From NCBI RefSeq assembly GCF_020283565.1, contig NC_060061.1, positions 17,149,362-17,213,361 on the forward strand: a stretch of DNA of 64,000 bases. Direction: 5' to 3'. Source of the DNA: Trifolium pratense (taxonomy: Eukaryota > Streptophyta > Magnoliopsida > Fabales > Fabaceae). Below the pieces are notes generated by a model, which saw only the letters and a list, made by a program, of their open reading frames with translations, was not told the DNA's origin and did no database searches. This document shows, one piece after another, positions 35,589-48,023 of the stretch; position 1 is the first letter of the stretch, and each line of letters opens with the position of its first letter. The position numbers and the translations under genes are program-made.

Positions 35589-37174
35589 GGTGTTTTGTGA
35601 AATTTGGAGCATGAATCAATCAGTCTCTTCCTACCTTTGTTTTTTTTGTTTGACATTGTTTGCTAGTAATTTGTTACTGGCTGTTATTGCAGTTATAGAT
35701 ATTGTTCAAAAGGAGTCTGCTATTGATAGGTTGTATATTTGACATCAAAGTTTAGATTTGGTGGTGGTTGAAGACACAGAAAAAGAATTTTTGTTTTGAT
35801 TTAAATCTTTGGATGATATATCCATCCATCTGCTTGTTTAGGCTTTTCAGTATCTTGATTCCTTACCTCTTGTATTGAATTCTATTTTCTTTTTAGGCAC
35901 ACATTGTGCTTAAAATGTTTTAATATATTATTTGGCTTAAAAAAAATTGTTTATTCATTTTTTTGAGGCAAGATATCGCTTATTCATAATAAATAAAAAT
36001 TAAACACTGAGATTAAATAGAGCATAAACCTATAACCTACCTATTTAGTTTTAATTTTAATGGTACATGCAATGATGTTTTCAGTGTTAAGAATCTGGTT
36101 AACGGAGAGCATTGGTGTGAGACGGAGTTTATTGGATACATCATACAAATGAATTAGTTTGTTCTGTGTTTTAGCTTCATGTGTGTTTGCAATTGTTCAT
36201 CTTCATATGACATGGTGAAATGAAATCCTTAATTTAGATTTAAAAAAATGCATGATTTTTATAATAGAAACACATCCACACTATGCAATGATAAGTATTG
36301 GTTCCAAATAGGTACTTCCATGAGGGGAACACACTAACTAACAAAGTTGTAATCAAGAGAGATGCTTATAGCTACCTAATCTTGATGTCCGATCTAACGA
36401 TTTTTAGTTAGAACTTATGGACAGAAATAATAACATGTGATATTTATATAAGCTTATATTATGTCTCAATGAAAAAATCTGAAAAGTGTAAAAATAAGTT
36501 TAAAGTGGAAGAAAAAAAGTTTAAATTACATTTTAAATTTTCTAGAAAATATATAATAGTATATGTATCTTATTTTATTTTGATCCATTTCTTTCTTCTC
36601 TTTTTTTTTGATAAAAATACGCATATTAAAACTCTTAAATAATAAAAAAGATTGCGTAAAAAAAAAAAGTAATAAAAAAGATACGCATAATATAAAATCT
36701 TTTTTTTTTTGGTATAGCATAATATAAATTTTTTTTTATTTTGGTTATATAGCAAAAAGAATTAGGTTTTAGATCTCTTATTTAGCTTTATCCGCAAGAT
36801 TATTTTTTATTTTTTTTATAAGAATCCGTAAGATTTTCTGTAATTTACCGAATAATTGTATTTTTGCTTGTGTAACAATAGTTATTCCAAGTTTATATCA
36901 GATGTCAACTTAGTTTAAAGTGTTACAAAAATTTAGTTTAAAGTGTTCAACGCATTGTCAAAATATAGTTGATCATAACCATTCCAAGAGGAAAGAAGGT
37001 GCAAATAATTGAGAGTTTTGCCAAAAATAAGTATTGCATTGTCAATAAACCAACTTGATATATATGAATGATAATTCATTGTTATGTTGTATCTTACTAC
37101 TCTTGTAAGTTGTAACTGAATATATATATATATATATAGAACTAATAAAATGATAAAATCCTTAATATATATAT
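35589..37174. other. Intergenic, AT-rich; no gene
   Basis: 3' flank of the REF-like gene followed by A/T-homopolymer-rich spacer (36500-36800) and a (TA)n run near 37120. Open frames in the homopolymer region are compositional artefacts. Confidence 0.5.
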
Positions 37175-37575
37175 TTATCGTACAAAATTACTATAAGACG
37201 GTATTTCTTGGGGGGTGACCCAATTAACATCCATGGTGGCTTCGTCCCAGCCATGCACACAGCCATTGAGTTCTTTAATAGCCTTTTGAGCATCTTCTTT
37301 GATGCCAAAGGTAACAAAGCCAAATCTGGCACCAAGGCTAGTTTTATGATCAATAGCAAGCCTTGCACTATTCACATCACCAATATGCTTGAAAAGATCA
37401 AGCAAATGAGAGTCCTCATTTATTTCATGAGAGAGGTAGGTTGCCACAACGGTTTTATCATCGGACTTAGCAATCATCTCCTGCGCAAAATCCAACACAA
37501 AGGAAGGTATATAAAACCCGGAATAGGTGGATATAGATCTTCATCATCAAGAATTAAAAACGACGACAACGGCAT
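37175..37575 (-). pseudogene. eIF3G-like RRM gene fragment (frame broken near its start)
   Basis: The minus strand encodes one RNA recognition motif: RNP2-like VVATYLSHEIN, then LLDLFKHIGDVNSARLAIDH, RNP1-like LGARFGFVTF and AQKAIKELNGCVHGW, ending VNWVTPQE. The order and the VxWxTP ending match the RRM of translation initiation factor eIF3 subunit G. An ATG at 37575 opens a frame MPLSSFLILDDEDLYPPIPG that looks coding but is one frame off from the RRM (which continues from FVLDFAQEM). The N-terminal zinc-binding half of eIF3G is absent. RNP1 has Ala-Arg in place of the usual Arg/Lys-Gly. It may be a retro-fragment or a small divergent RRM gene with an intron I cannot place. Confidence 0.6.
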
Positions 37576-37849
37576 ATTTCAAAAGTCTTTATCCTCTTCT
37601 TTTGCGACCGGAATTTGGGAAGAGGAAGATAAAGTTTCAAGAAACCTTTTTTGATTGGTAAAAATAAATAGATTTATTTATAGGATGGAGGATTGGGTAT
37701 ATGGGTTTAACATTTGGTTGGCCCATTAAAACTCTTAAATAAAAAAAAAAAAGATTGCATCAAAAAAATAAAAAAGATACGCATAATATAAAATATATTT
37801 TTTGGTACAAGCATAATATAAAGAGTTTAATTAATAAACTAATAGGTAC

Positions 37850-38015
37850 TAACGGTAACGGTGTAAAATAGTTTTACACGATCGGCTAATAAATAACTAT
37901 TATTTTGCCATGTCATGTCAAGAAAGTGGAATGAAGTGAGGTGATGTGGCAGAAAACATTGTTGATATTGATTGATAGCATAAAACTATTTTAAACCGTC
38001 GGTGCATATTAATTA
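37850..38015. mobile_element. MITE-like element with GTGTAAAATAGTTTTACAC-type ends
   Basis: The left arm AACGGTGTAAAATAGTTTTA and the right arm CATAAAACTATTTTAAACCG are imperfect inverted copies, and the right end continues as TCGGTGCATATTAATTA. A similar GGTGTAAAAAGTTTTACAC motif occurs near 222-240. It lies about 100 bases upstream of the GRXS17 start codon, in its promoter. Confidence 0.55.
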
Positions 38016-38118
38016 AATCTTAATATAATTTTTTCTTTTTTTGGTTATATAGCAAGAATTAGGGTTTGTAAACGTGATCATTCAATTCATCATCATCATC
38101 ATCAACGAGAGTAGAAGA

Positions 38119-41100
38119 ATGGGCGGGTCGGTGCGAGACGTGAAGTCAAAGGCAGAGTTAGATGAAGCGGTTAGCGGTGGTTCTCCCGTCGTGCTCCACT
38201 TCTGGGCATCATGGTGTGAAGCTTCTAAACACATGGACCAACTCGTCTCTCATTTAGCCACTGATTTTCCTCATACCCATTTCTTAAGGGTTTCTCTTCT
38301 TTCCCAATTTACTTTCCTTTTCATCTTCTTCTTCTTCTTCATTTATTATTATATTTATTATTATATTTATGAATCAAAATCCGTTTTTTTTTTTTTTGTA
38401 GGTTGAAGCTGAAGAACAACCTGAGATATCTGAGACTTATTCTGTTTCTGCTGTTCCTTTTTTTGTCTTCTTCAAGGTATGCTTTCTTCAATTCTCAATT
38501 TGTAAACTTTATTTTATTATGCAATTTGATTAGAATGAAAACTATGATGATTGTTAGGTAATTGATAGGTTTGTTTCAATTATAAACTAGGTTGATTCGG
38601 TTAATTGATACTTAGGCTCTCTTTGGTAAAAAATAACCGATAATTGATAAGCTAGCTTATAGCGGATAGCTTATAAGCTAGTTGATTGAATTTGTAGTGT
38701 TCGGTAAAATTATCGGTTGAACTAGCTTATAAGTATAAAATGACATAAAAAAGATATGTTTAATTAATATTTAATTTTTTCAAGTAAGATGATACAGGTA
38801 AAATTGGAAGAAAATATGATAAGTTATAAGCTCATAAGCTACTTGAAATAGCGTTTGAAAAATAAGCTATAAGCTCTTTTTTAAAAACTGTTACCAAACA
38901 AGCTCAATATTTGGCCTTACCAAACAGAGCCTTAGTATTATTGTATATGGGCTGTTGTTGTTCTTGTTGCTGTTTTGTGGTAGCGTGTGGGTTAGTAAAA
39001 ATTAAATTTTGGGGAGAATCTATGATGTTTTATACTATTTCACTATTTCAATGTGTTGGTAGTTCTGCTGCCTCTGCATGACTTTCCTTTTCTTATTAAT
39101 TTTTTGAAATTTCTCGCTCGTTCTGCTTATTAGGTTCATTTTAATGTTATACGACTAATGAGTTGATGACTGCGGTTCTGTTATAGTGATAATTTGGCTG
39201 AACAAGTGTATAGTTTGCGCTAGTGTGTCTACCTGATTTTTTATATGGTTGGGGGGAAAGCTATATTGCGTTGAAGGCTTGAACTTCTCTCGTCACTTTG
39301 AATATGGTTTCTTACTTACACATGAATACTTATAAGCATATAGATGTTTATGTATGAGGAAGTTAAATGAGAGACTTTCTAATTTTAAATGTTTAACCTA
39401 ATTTTAACTTATATAAGAAGCTATTGTTTGGGTTGGGAACACCAAAGGAGTATAATGAAGGAGGTACATGGTTCGAAGTATGAGAGTACGCACCTAATTT
39501 GTACAAACCTTTTTAATGTGAAGTATGAGAGTACTCCAACTTACATTCTCTTATTGCGCTTTGTAATGATCTTTTTATGGAACCTTTTTATGTTAACAAA
39601 AGATAATTTGCTGCATTGGACTAATATAACTTTCTCGGCACACAGTTGAGACAATTGCATATAAACATAAAATGAAATTGAATTTGCAACTTATCAAAGT
39701 TATTTGTTGTGTATCTTAACTTTTGCAGATTTTTAATTAAGACTTGGTTTTGATATTATTAGTTACTTATTTATCATACAAATTTCACGATGTACACAGA
39801 AGAGTTATCTTTGTTATATTGCAATCGTAATACTTAGATGATGCAGACTTTCATATGGGATTAAAAAAGTTAGGTTGTTATCTTTACTTGATGTTATCAG
39901 TTGATTAATATTCATTATCTGTCAGGATGGCAAGACCATTGACACATTGGAGGGAGCTGATCCATCAAGTTTAGCTAACAAGGTTTCTAAAGTAGCAGGC
40001 TCGATTAACCCTGGTAGTGCTGCATCACCTGCTAGTCTTGGGATGGCTGCAGGATCTGCTGTTCTCGAAACAGTGAAAGAATTAGCACAAGAAAATGGTT
40101 CTTCAAAGGATAAAAGTAAAGTTCAACAAGGGCTTAGTAGTCATCTGAAAAAGCGATTACAGGAGCTTGTCGACTCTCATCCTGTCTTGCTTTTCATGAA
40201 GGGAAGTCCTGAAGAACCAAAATGTGGATTTAGCAGTAAAGTTGTTGATATTTTGAAGGAAGAAAATGTGAAGTTTGGAAGTTTTGATATCCTCTCGGAT
40301 CCAGAGGTTCGTGAGGGCTTGAAGAAGTTTTCCAATTGGCCCACATTTCCTCAGCTTTACTGCAAAGGAGAACTTCTTGGCGGGTGTGACATAGCAATTG
40401 CTATGCATGAGAGTGGGGAATTAAAGGATGTTTTCAAAGATCATGGTATTGATACCATTGATAAAGCAGATATAACAGATTCAGGAAACGCCAAGGGTGG
40501 CATCTCTAAATCTACTGATTTGAGTACAACATTAACCTCTCGGCTGGAAAGTCTGGTCAATTCAGGCTCAGTTATGTTGTTTATGAAGGGAACACCAGAT
40601 GCACCTAAGTGCGGTTTCAGCAGGAAGGTGGTTGACATTCTCCGACAAGAAAATGTTCCCTTTGAGAGTTTTGACATTCTTACTGATGAAGAAGTCCGTC
40701 AAGGACTTAAGGTTTATTCAAACTGGTCAAGTTATCCTCAACTATATATCAAGGGGGAGCTTATTGGCGGATCAGACATAGTGTTGGAGATGCAAAAAAG
40801 CGGGGAACTTCAGAAAACTTTACAGGAGAAAGGGATTCTTCCAAAAGAGACCATTGAAGATCGTTTGAAGAAATTGATCGCCTCTTCCCCTGTGATGCTC
40901 TTCATGAAGGGTACCCCAGATGCTCCAAGATGTGGTTTTAGTTCCAAAGTTGTAAACGCCCTCCGAGAGGAGGGTGTGGTGGATTTTGGTCACTTTGATA
41001 TACTGAGTGATGATGAGGTGAGACAGGGAATAAAGGTATTCTCAAACTGGCCTACCTTTCCTCAGCTTTACTACAAAAGTGAACTGATAGGCGGTTGCGA

Positions 41101-41155
41101 TATCATTTTGGAGCTGCGAAATAATGGAGAGCTGAAGTCAACTTTATCTGAGTAG
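38119..41155 (+). CDS. GRXS17: Monothiol glutaredoxin S17 (Trx-like plus three Grx domains)
   Basis: Three exons (38119-38289, 38402-38476, 39926-41155) give 491 residues, the usual size for plant GRXS17 (~490). An N-terminal thioredoxin-like domain has FWASWCEAS in place of WCGPC (C33, S36). Three glutaredoxin domains follow, each with the monothiol CGFS site (C182, C311, C418), the MKG substrate-binding motif, a WPTFPQ or WSSYPQ motif and GGCD/GGSD. CGFS glutaredoxins bind a glutathione-ligated 2Fe-2S cluster; GRXS17 acts in cytosol and nucleus in iron-sulfur protein maturation, redox control and meristem and heat tolerance. The three Grx repeats lie in one exon, as expected from domain duplication. 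Intron 2 (38477-39925) contains a Tourist-like MITE. In Grx2 the GGCD motif reads GGSD. Confidence 0.96.
38615..38931. mobile_element. Tourist-like MITE (317 bp, TTA TSD) in GRXS17 intron 2
   Basis: The ends GGCTCTCTTTGGTAA and TTACCAAACAGAGCC are inverted, and TTA flanks both sides (38612-38614, 38932-38934). A 3-base TTA duplication with GGCTCTGTTTGG-type ends fits PIF/Harbinger Tourist elements. It is the best-preserved of three copies in the window. Near its right end the terminal GTTACCAAACAAGCTC motif is partly duplicated. Confidence 0.8.
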
Positions 41156-42490
41156 GTTTGTTGTTAATCCTTCAAATAATTAAGATTGTATCTTATAAGC
41201 CATTTTAGCTGTGAGTATTGAATCGTCTCTGATGAACAAGGCAAATTTTATCCTGGTGCCATGAGGTTGTGTTTGTCTGACATTATAATGTTTTACATGG
41301 TTACTCTCTACTATATTTGATATGTGGCTGTTTTATTCAATGTCTGTTAAACTTTTTCCCTTTTGCTTCTATCTATTACTGACTAAACTAATTCATGTGT
41401 AACCGTAGATTTTGTCAACCTGGGGTGAGATTGAAATGTTAATTTTCTGATCTAGTGGTAAATTTATAGGAGTATGTTCAGTGTAGCTTCATCAATTGGA
41501 ATACTAAACGTGAGTTCCAAATACATTGTATGAATCAGAGTATCTTCAACAATGTATGAGTGACTGTTGCACTGTAGACATTGCCTATAACACTTCATTT
41601 TTTGAACAAAAGGTAGCATCACTTCATTTTTCACGCTGAATGTTTTCATAAGTTTGGTTGGATATCGATACTTTAGACAAAACTTATTCAAAATTTGAAT
41701 TTATTTTAGTATAAAATATAACATGATATTAAATTTTGTTTACAGAGTATCAGTACCCAACTAAATTTCAGGGTACTAGAGTGTTCACCTTATACCAAAG
41801 GGTTAAGCATATTTAGTTTTTATAAGATTCATGATAATTTAAGCTTAGTTCTTACCCTAATTTTGCTCAATATTAATCTCTATTTACTTTTATATATGGA
41901 TATTGATTAAATCAAGGACTACATATACTAATTGTTCATATTTTTCTTCTTTCAAACTAAAGATTATTATTATTTTTTTATAAGCAACTAAAGATTAAAT
42001 TTGAGTAAATGTTATGTAGGATTAAACTTAAAAGTCATAAATATAACAAAAAAAAACAAATTTAAAAGCTGTAATTTTATAGTGACTAAGCATATATAAC
42101 ATTTTCTTTAAGAATGTAAAGGGAGGGATCAAAAGAAAGTGAAGCCCACCAAAGTCATGTCTACATAATTTTATTTTTTATATAACGAAATTCTTATTTA
42201 TCTTTTATTTTTGGCGTAAATCAATTACCTTCTAAGCGCAACTAAAGAGACTAATTCAATATCGAACCCAAGACATGCGTCATTCCATTTGAGCGCTCTT
42301 GAGTTATTTGTCCTTTATTTTTTTTTAAAGGTTCCTGTTGGTTCATATAAATTATGATAATCATTTATGAATCTTACCAATATTTACCCCCTAACTCAAA
42401 TTTTGATTAAACCAAGAAAGATAAAACATGCATGCATTATTATTCAATGATGACAAACACATTTTTTCTTCTCTATTAACATATATAGTG
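41156..42490. other. Convergent intergenic region between GRXS17 and the HSF gene
   Basis: Unique-looking AT-rich sequence. Near 42265-42300 a weak antisense B-box-like stretch (ATATCGAACCCAAGACATG) may be a SINE scrap. No gene is supported. Confidence 0.45.
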
Positions 42491-44947
42491 TCATAGTCTC
42501 CTGACTTTATTTTGGCTGGTATCCATATATTGAGAGAGACAATCCAACAACTTCATTTCAAGTGCCTTGCATTCAGCTATTTGCATTTGCAACTCTAATC
42601 TCTCTTTCTTTAGGTTCTTGTTCTCTTCCATGAGTATTTCATGATTGTTAATGCTTTCTTCCACTGATGAACTAGTCATTGCATTTTCCTCTGAACAAGA
42701 CTTGAGGTATTGAGGAAACACACTTGGCTCACACTTTTTCCTATTGATTTCAACAAGCATGTGCCTACAACCCTTTTGAAATTTCTCATGCTTGAATTCC
42801 CATATTTTAGATGATGTTTTCTTAAATCCCTGTTGAAGTAATTAATTAGTGTGATATATTATATAAAACCAATGTATCACACTTTGAAACATTAAAATAT
42901 CTTGACCAATAAAATAAACATTAAAATATAATTTGTTGTGTTAAAATATATATACCACCAATCGTTAGTTAGTCCAGTATTGATTCACGCTGGACTTGAT
43001 AGGAAATATCATAGTTTGAACCACTTGATGCTAGAACACCGAATATGGCTTCTTTATGTAAGTCACATTTTTTAAAAGGAAATAATTGAAATATCAGTCA
43101 AAGACAATATTGTTGAAAATATGCATGAGCAACAAGCAAGATTATTTTAATTTTCAATTTAAGTGTGCTCCTAGTATAACTATAATACAGCACGTACGGA
43201 CGACGATTTTGACTTTGGTTAAAATAACTCATTATTTGACCATATATATTATAGTTGCAATTTGTGTCACTAAGTTTGACCAAATATTCTTCATTATGTG
43301 CACGTGGGCGAATTCGATTTTGTTTTTTTTTTTTTTTTTTTTTTTAAAACTTAGTATCCGGTCATAGGACCGACTAATCCAAGGGGACCAATCATACTGC
43401 TCACTTGCGGGGGCCTCATTTAAAGCCAGAGTTTTTTTTTTTGCTCTGTATGGACTTAGCCCACCGAAATTGGCACCAATGGGAATCGAACCTGAGACCT
43501 TGAGAGGAGCATACTTCAAGAGCCCAAGCCAACACCACTCGACCAACCCCAAGTGGGTTGATTTTGTTTTGTTTAATTGTCACATAGTACTTCTTTTTCC
43601 AAAGAGTATCTCAAGACTTTCTAATTAATTCAGAGAAAGAGTAAATTTAGTTTGGTCCTCAAATAAAAAAAAAAATTCTAGCTAGATTATTTGACCTTTA
43701 AGGTGCGTTTTATCCGTTAAAAAATAAGAATTAGATATGTCAATTTCAATTATATTGTGTTTGATTTTAAAAATATATTTCTAAGATTGAATAAATCGGG
43801 GGCAATGTATTGGACGAAAACTGAAAATTTTGTGACATACTTTTTTGTCTAACACTTTTTACAAATCAAATGTAACCTAAATGTAGTTTGTATAGTTTGT
43901 TTAGTCATTGGATGTCTTTAATTAATTAGTCAGTTTGATGCGCTCAAATATTACTGACAGAATATATTTTCAATGTATTTGTAATTTCAATATATTCAAT
44001 AACTAATATGATCAAACCTCATTTATTTAAGTCATTAGATCTGATCTAGTGATAGTATGCATGAGGTTTTAGGTTTGATCGTCACTACCTCCATTGTAAA
44101 CCAAAAAACCTCATTTGTTTAGAGAACAAAATGATTGTTTACTCTTCAAAGAACTATTGTGGAAACTAGGGAAGAAATAAAACTAGAGAACAACCAAAAT
44201 ATCAGAATGAGACTCAACAACTTTGCAAGATACCTTGATCAATACAAAAATATTATCACATATATAATTACATCAAAATTATTTTGAAGGAATAAAAAGG
44301 AAATTAACAATGATTTATCTTTCTTTTTTTTGGCATGTAATATAAATTTAAACTATGAGTGAAACAATTGAAATTTAAACTATAGTTAACCTTCAAATTA
44401 ATGGAAGAAAGGAAATCCATTGTTCAAAAGTTTCATTTAGGATCTATATAACTTTTTTTTTTTTTGAATAGCATGGATCTATAGAACTAATTAATTCAAC
44501 CTCTCTTCAAAACCAATTTTATAAATTAAGGTGAGGATTGCCTAAGTTTTATTTAGACCATATCTATAATTAATATGAGACTTGCCATGCATTTTAACAT
44601 TTTATTATCAATATATAAATTATATTTTTGGTATAGAGAGAAATTAAATCAATAAAGCTACAACTTACATATGTATTCAATTGTCGAATAAAGCTAGAGA
44701 AGTTATTGTGCTTGAAATATCTAGGCAAGATAAGCTCTGAAAATTCAGCTGGAGACCACACAACAAAACCATTTCCTTCTTCATTCCATGACACTATTTT
44801 AATTCCATCTTTTTCTTCACTACCTTCTTCCAACAAATCATAGGTCTTCAAAAGAAAAGGTGCAGGGCACCTTAATGGCTTAAGGGATAAGCCATCTTGA
44901 TCAGAACAAAAGTTGTCTAAAGAATTAGTGCCAAAGTTTAGCTCCAT
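42491..44947 (-). CDS. Class B heat stress transcription factor, short form without LFGV motif
   Basis: Two exons (44947-44669, 42829-42491) give 205 residues. The HSF DNA-binding domain runs from about residue 27: [55 protein letters not shown], then [20 protein letters not shown]. The intron falls right after QLNTY, the position conserved in plant HSFs. A short oligomerisation coil follows ([20 protein letters not shown]). The protein ends QNKVRRL, without the LFGV repressor tetrapeptide of most class B factors or the AHA motif of class A. It therefore resembles HSFB3/HSFB5-type proteins, which are expected to be nuclear and to lack activator function. The 1.84-kb intron hosts a SINE. Confidence 0.9.
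43327..43559 (-). mobile_element. SINE with poly-A tail in the HSF intron (11-bp TSD)
   Basis: Read on the minus strand it starts CAACCCACTTGGGGTTGG, has A-box-like GGTCGAGTGGTG and B box GGTTCGATTCCC, the body GGTGGGCTAAGTCCATACAG, and ends in about twenty As. The direct repeat GATTTTGTTTT flanks it (43316-43326, 43560-43570). It is in the same orientation as the HSF gene. Confidence 0.85.
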
Positions 44948-45534
44948 CAATATTTGTACGTATTGCCAAAACAAGTTATATTGTACAAAGCACAGTTTCT
45001 TATATAAGCTCTAAACTTAACTACCACAATTGGTAGCTAGGAAGTTACTAGTGCCGTGGAAGGTGTGGATTGTTCCTTTCCACTTTTGTCAACTTTCACG
45101 TGGGAAATAATAATAGTAAAATGATAGACATATTCTAGCGATCTATTCTGTTTGCATATGGTCATTTGGGAAAAGGTATAATATTTTATAGGAGAACTCT
45201 TTAGAACATTTTTTATTTTAATATATATCGATATATTTGTTGAGATCACGGATGGATCTGGAGGGGGGCAAGCAGTGGCCAAGGCCCCTCTCCTCCTCGT
45301 TTACATACATACATATACATAATATATTATATGATACATATTATATCATATATAATTAGTATATTGTAATTTATAATTATATTACATAAATAAAAATTTT
45401 ATTGATATATATTTACAGTGTAAAAATATTTATATTTTTTTTAAAGAAGCTAAATTAGTGTATTGTAAAAATATTTATATTGTCGAACAATTATAAGTGT
45501 TGGATTATTAAAACTATAACCATTTAATTAAAAA

Positions 45535-45700
45535 TTTAGTTGGTTTAAGTGGTAAGAGTCCCGAGTCCTTTAAGCAAGTGGTCAAAAGTTTGATATTTGG
45601 CTCTTGCGTATGAACAAAATTTAATCGAGGGAATAACTCATTTTTTGTGCCCCACATATTCCCCAGATGTGATTAGTCAGTCACCATTAAACTAAAGAAT
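45535..45700 (+). mobile_element. SINE-like element, diverged
   Basis: It has a tRNA-like head TTGGTTTAAGTGGTAAGAG, a weak B box AAAAGTTTGATATTTGG, and a body with GTGCCCCACATATTCCCC and GTGATTAGTCAGTCACC. These phrases are typical of legume SINEs. No target duplication was identified. Confidence 0.5.
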
Positions 45701-46604
45701 ATGAGTTTCGTATCGTAAATATAACATGATAACAAAAAAATTACATGGACAATGTAACAAAAGATAATCTCTATAAATAAATAGATTCATTTTTATTATT
45801 TACTATTATTTTTCGGCTCCCGGTGTGATAAGTTAATAGATTTAATAGATTTATAAATAGTGTATTTATTTTTCTATATTAAATACTATTTGTTGATTTA
45901 TTAGAATTATCTACCTCAACAATATATCAATACATATCTAAATAAAATGTATATTGAAGTATTCACATATTTTATATGAGAAATTATAATAACACACTTT
46001 TTAAAGTTTTTTTTTAAAAAAATATATATGAACTTCGTCAATTTTATATGGTACCTTCATAACTTAAGAGTGTAAAATAAGTTTAGATCTCATTTTCAAA
46101 AACCAGCACTTAAAGTAAAAAAAAAAAAAAAAAGAGGTTATAGTACGTCTTGTGACTTGCCAACCGTACATATGCATATATCTAGTACAAATATCTTTTT
46201 TACCGATCAAATACCATCTAGTTTGGATCTAATTTTTTTGATAAAGAGTTTGGATCTAATTTGGACATTGATATTTATACGATTATAATATCATGTTAAT
46301 TAAATGGAATCCCAATATTAAAGTTAATTTATAGTTTTCATGAGTTTAACTTAGTTAAGAGAGATTGTCAAAAAGAAAAAAACTTAGTTAAGAGAGATAT
46401 TATATTTTTGCAAATGGGTTGAAGTTTGAACCCCAAACACTACTTATCCTCATTTAAAAGTGAAATTTCTAGTCACTAAATTACGTGATAAAAAAAAAAA
46501 AAAAAAAAAAAATTAACTTATAAAGAGTTACTTGGACAATGCAGATAAAGATTAAAATTAATTTTGAAAATATTGAAACTCATTTGAATCAAATTTCATA
46601 TTTG

Positions 46605-46739
46605 TTTTTTGAATATATATAGGGAAAATTTATGGTAGGAGTATAGTACTTGTTTTTTGAATATAGGGAAAATTTATGGTAGGAGTATAGTACTTGTTTT
46701 TTGAATATAGGGAAAATTTATGGTAGGAGTATAGTACTT
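46605..46739. repeat. Three tandem copies of a 44-bp unit
   Basis: GGGAAAATTTATGGTAGGAG starts at 46622, 46666 and 46710, exactly 44 bases apart, and the copies are nearly identical. High identity suggests recent expansion. Confidence 0.92.
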
Positions 46740-47201
46740 CGATCCAATGTATGGAAGGTCATAAAATTTAAAAAGCACGTACAAATATATTTATATTTAC
46801 ATCATCTAAAGATATTCAGAAGAATCATACCCAGAATCTTCAGGTGCAAGACAAGTTTTCATCTCTTTGTTATAGTTTTTTTTTTTTAAAAAAAAAAAAG
46901 AGAATTTGGAAAGTAAAACAATTCTAAAAACTGGTTTAAATGGGAAGTTGTTTTCAGTAGGTTTTTTTAAAAAAATCCTTTTATATAACAGTATTTTTTT
47001 AAAAAAAAATGATTTTTTTTTATATTTAAAAAATGATTTTCTTATTGGTAAACAAACACAAAACAATTTATTTTATTTTTTTATAAAAAAATATCTAAAA
47101 ATTAATCTCTAAATTAATTAGTATCAAAATAACCTTTATTACATATTTGTATTCAAATTTAAAATAAATAATTTAATATGGTAGTCTTAAAATAACAAAA
47201 T

Positions 47202-48023
47202 GGCTTAAATGCAGTTTTACCCCCCATGTTTTGAAAAATGCGGAATTTTACCCCTCCTATTTTAAAATGCGGAATGTTACCCCCCCCCTATTTTATAATT
47301 TGTTGGATTTTGCCCCCCACCAAAATTCTGCACAAAATCTGCTTCTGAGCCTCAAGTTCAAAGCTTCGCAAAGAACTCAATTTGGATCAATACTTCACAA
47401 AACCGATACCGAAACGACCGTAATCGAGTTAGCTTTCCACAGAATCAAACCCCACTAAATTTGGAGTTACAGAGAGATATTAAGTACCGTTTTAGTGAAG
47501 GTCTGTCCAATTACTAATTCTGCAGAAATCTACTAGTGATCTTCAAATTCAACATCGTCTACCGAACGCATCGTAACTCCAAATTCGACGAAATTGAAAT
47601 TCCAACAAGGGTAATTTCGTTAGCTTTCCATACATGTAAATAGTATTAAAAAATGAGCTATAGGGTGAGAGGTATGACGAAAATACCAGTAGTAGTTTCA
47701 TACGATAATTAATTTGAACAGACCTTCACTAAAACGGTAATTAATCTCTCTCTGTAACTCCAAATTTAGTGGAGTTTGATTCTGTAGAAAACTAACTCGA
47801 TTGCGGTCGTTTCGGTACCAGTTTGGTGAATTATTGATCCAAATTGAGTTCTGCGCAAAGCTTTGAACTTGAGGCTCAGAAGCAGATTTTGTGCCAAATT
47901 TTTGTGGGGGGGGGCAAAATCCAACAAATTATAAAATAGGGGGGGTAAAATTCCGCATTTTAAAATAGAAGGGGTAAAATTACGCATTTTTCAAAACAGA
48001 AGGGTTAAAACTGCATTTAAGCC
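47202..48023. mobile_element. Mutator-type MITE, copy 3 (822 bp, perfect 9-bp TSD)
   Basis: It starts GGCTTAAATGCAGTTTTACC and ends CTGCATTTAAGCC, with the perfect direct repeat TAACAAAAT on both sides (47193-47201, 48024-48032). The long arms match those of copy 1, and the central region (about 47500-47730) is present in the opposite orientation relative to copy 1. It has no coding capacity. Confidence 0.92.

Larger units (their letters stand above)
44948..47192. other. Upstream of HSF: repeat-rich intergenic region
   Basis: The first ~300 bases probably hold the HSF promoter. Beyond that there are AT-rich sequence, SINE scraps (45535-45700; near 46420-46511 with an A run of about 20), homopolymers and a 44-bp tandem repeat. 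No gene was found. Confidence 0.5.
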
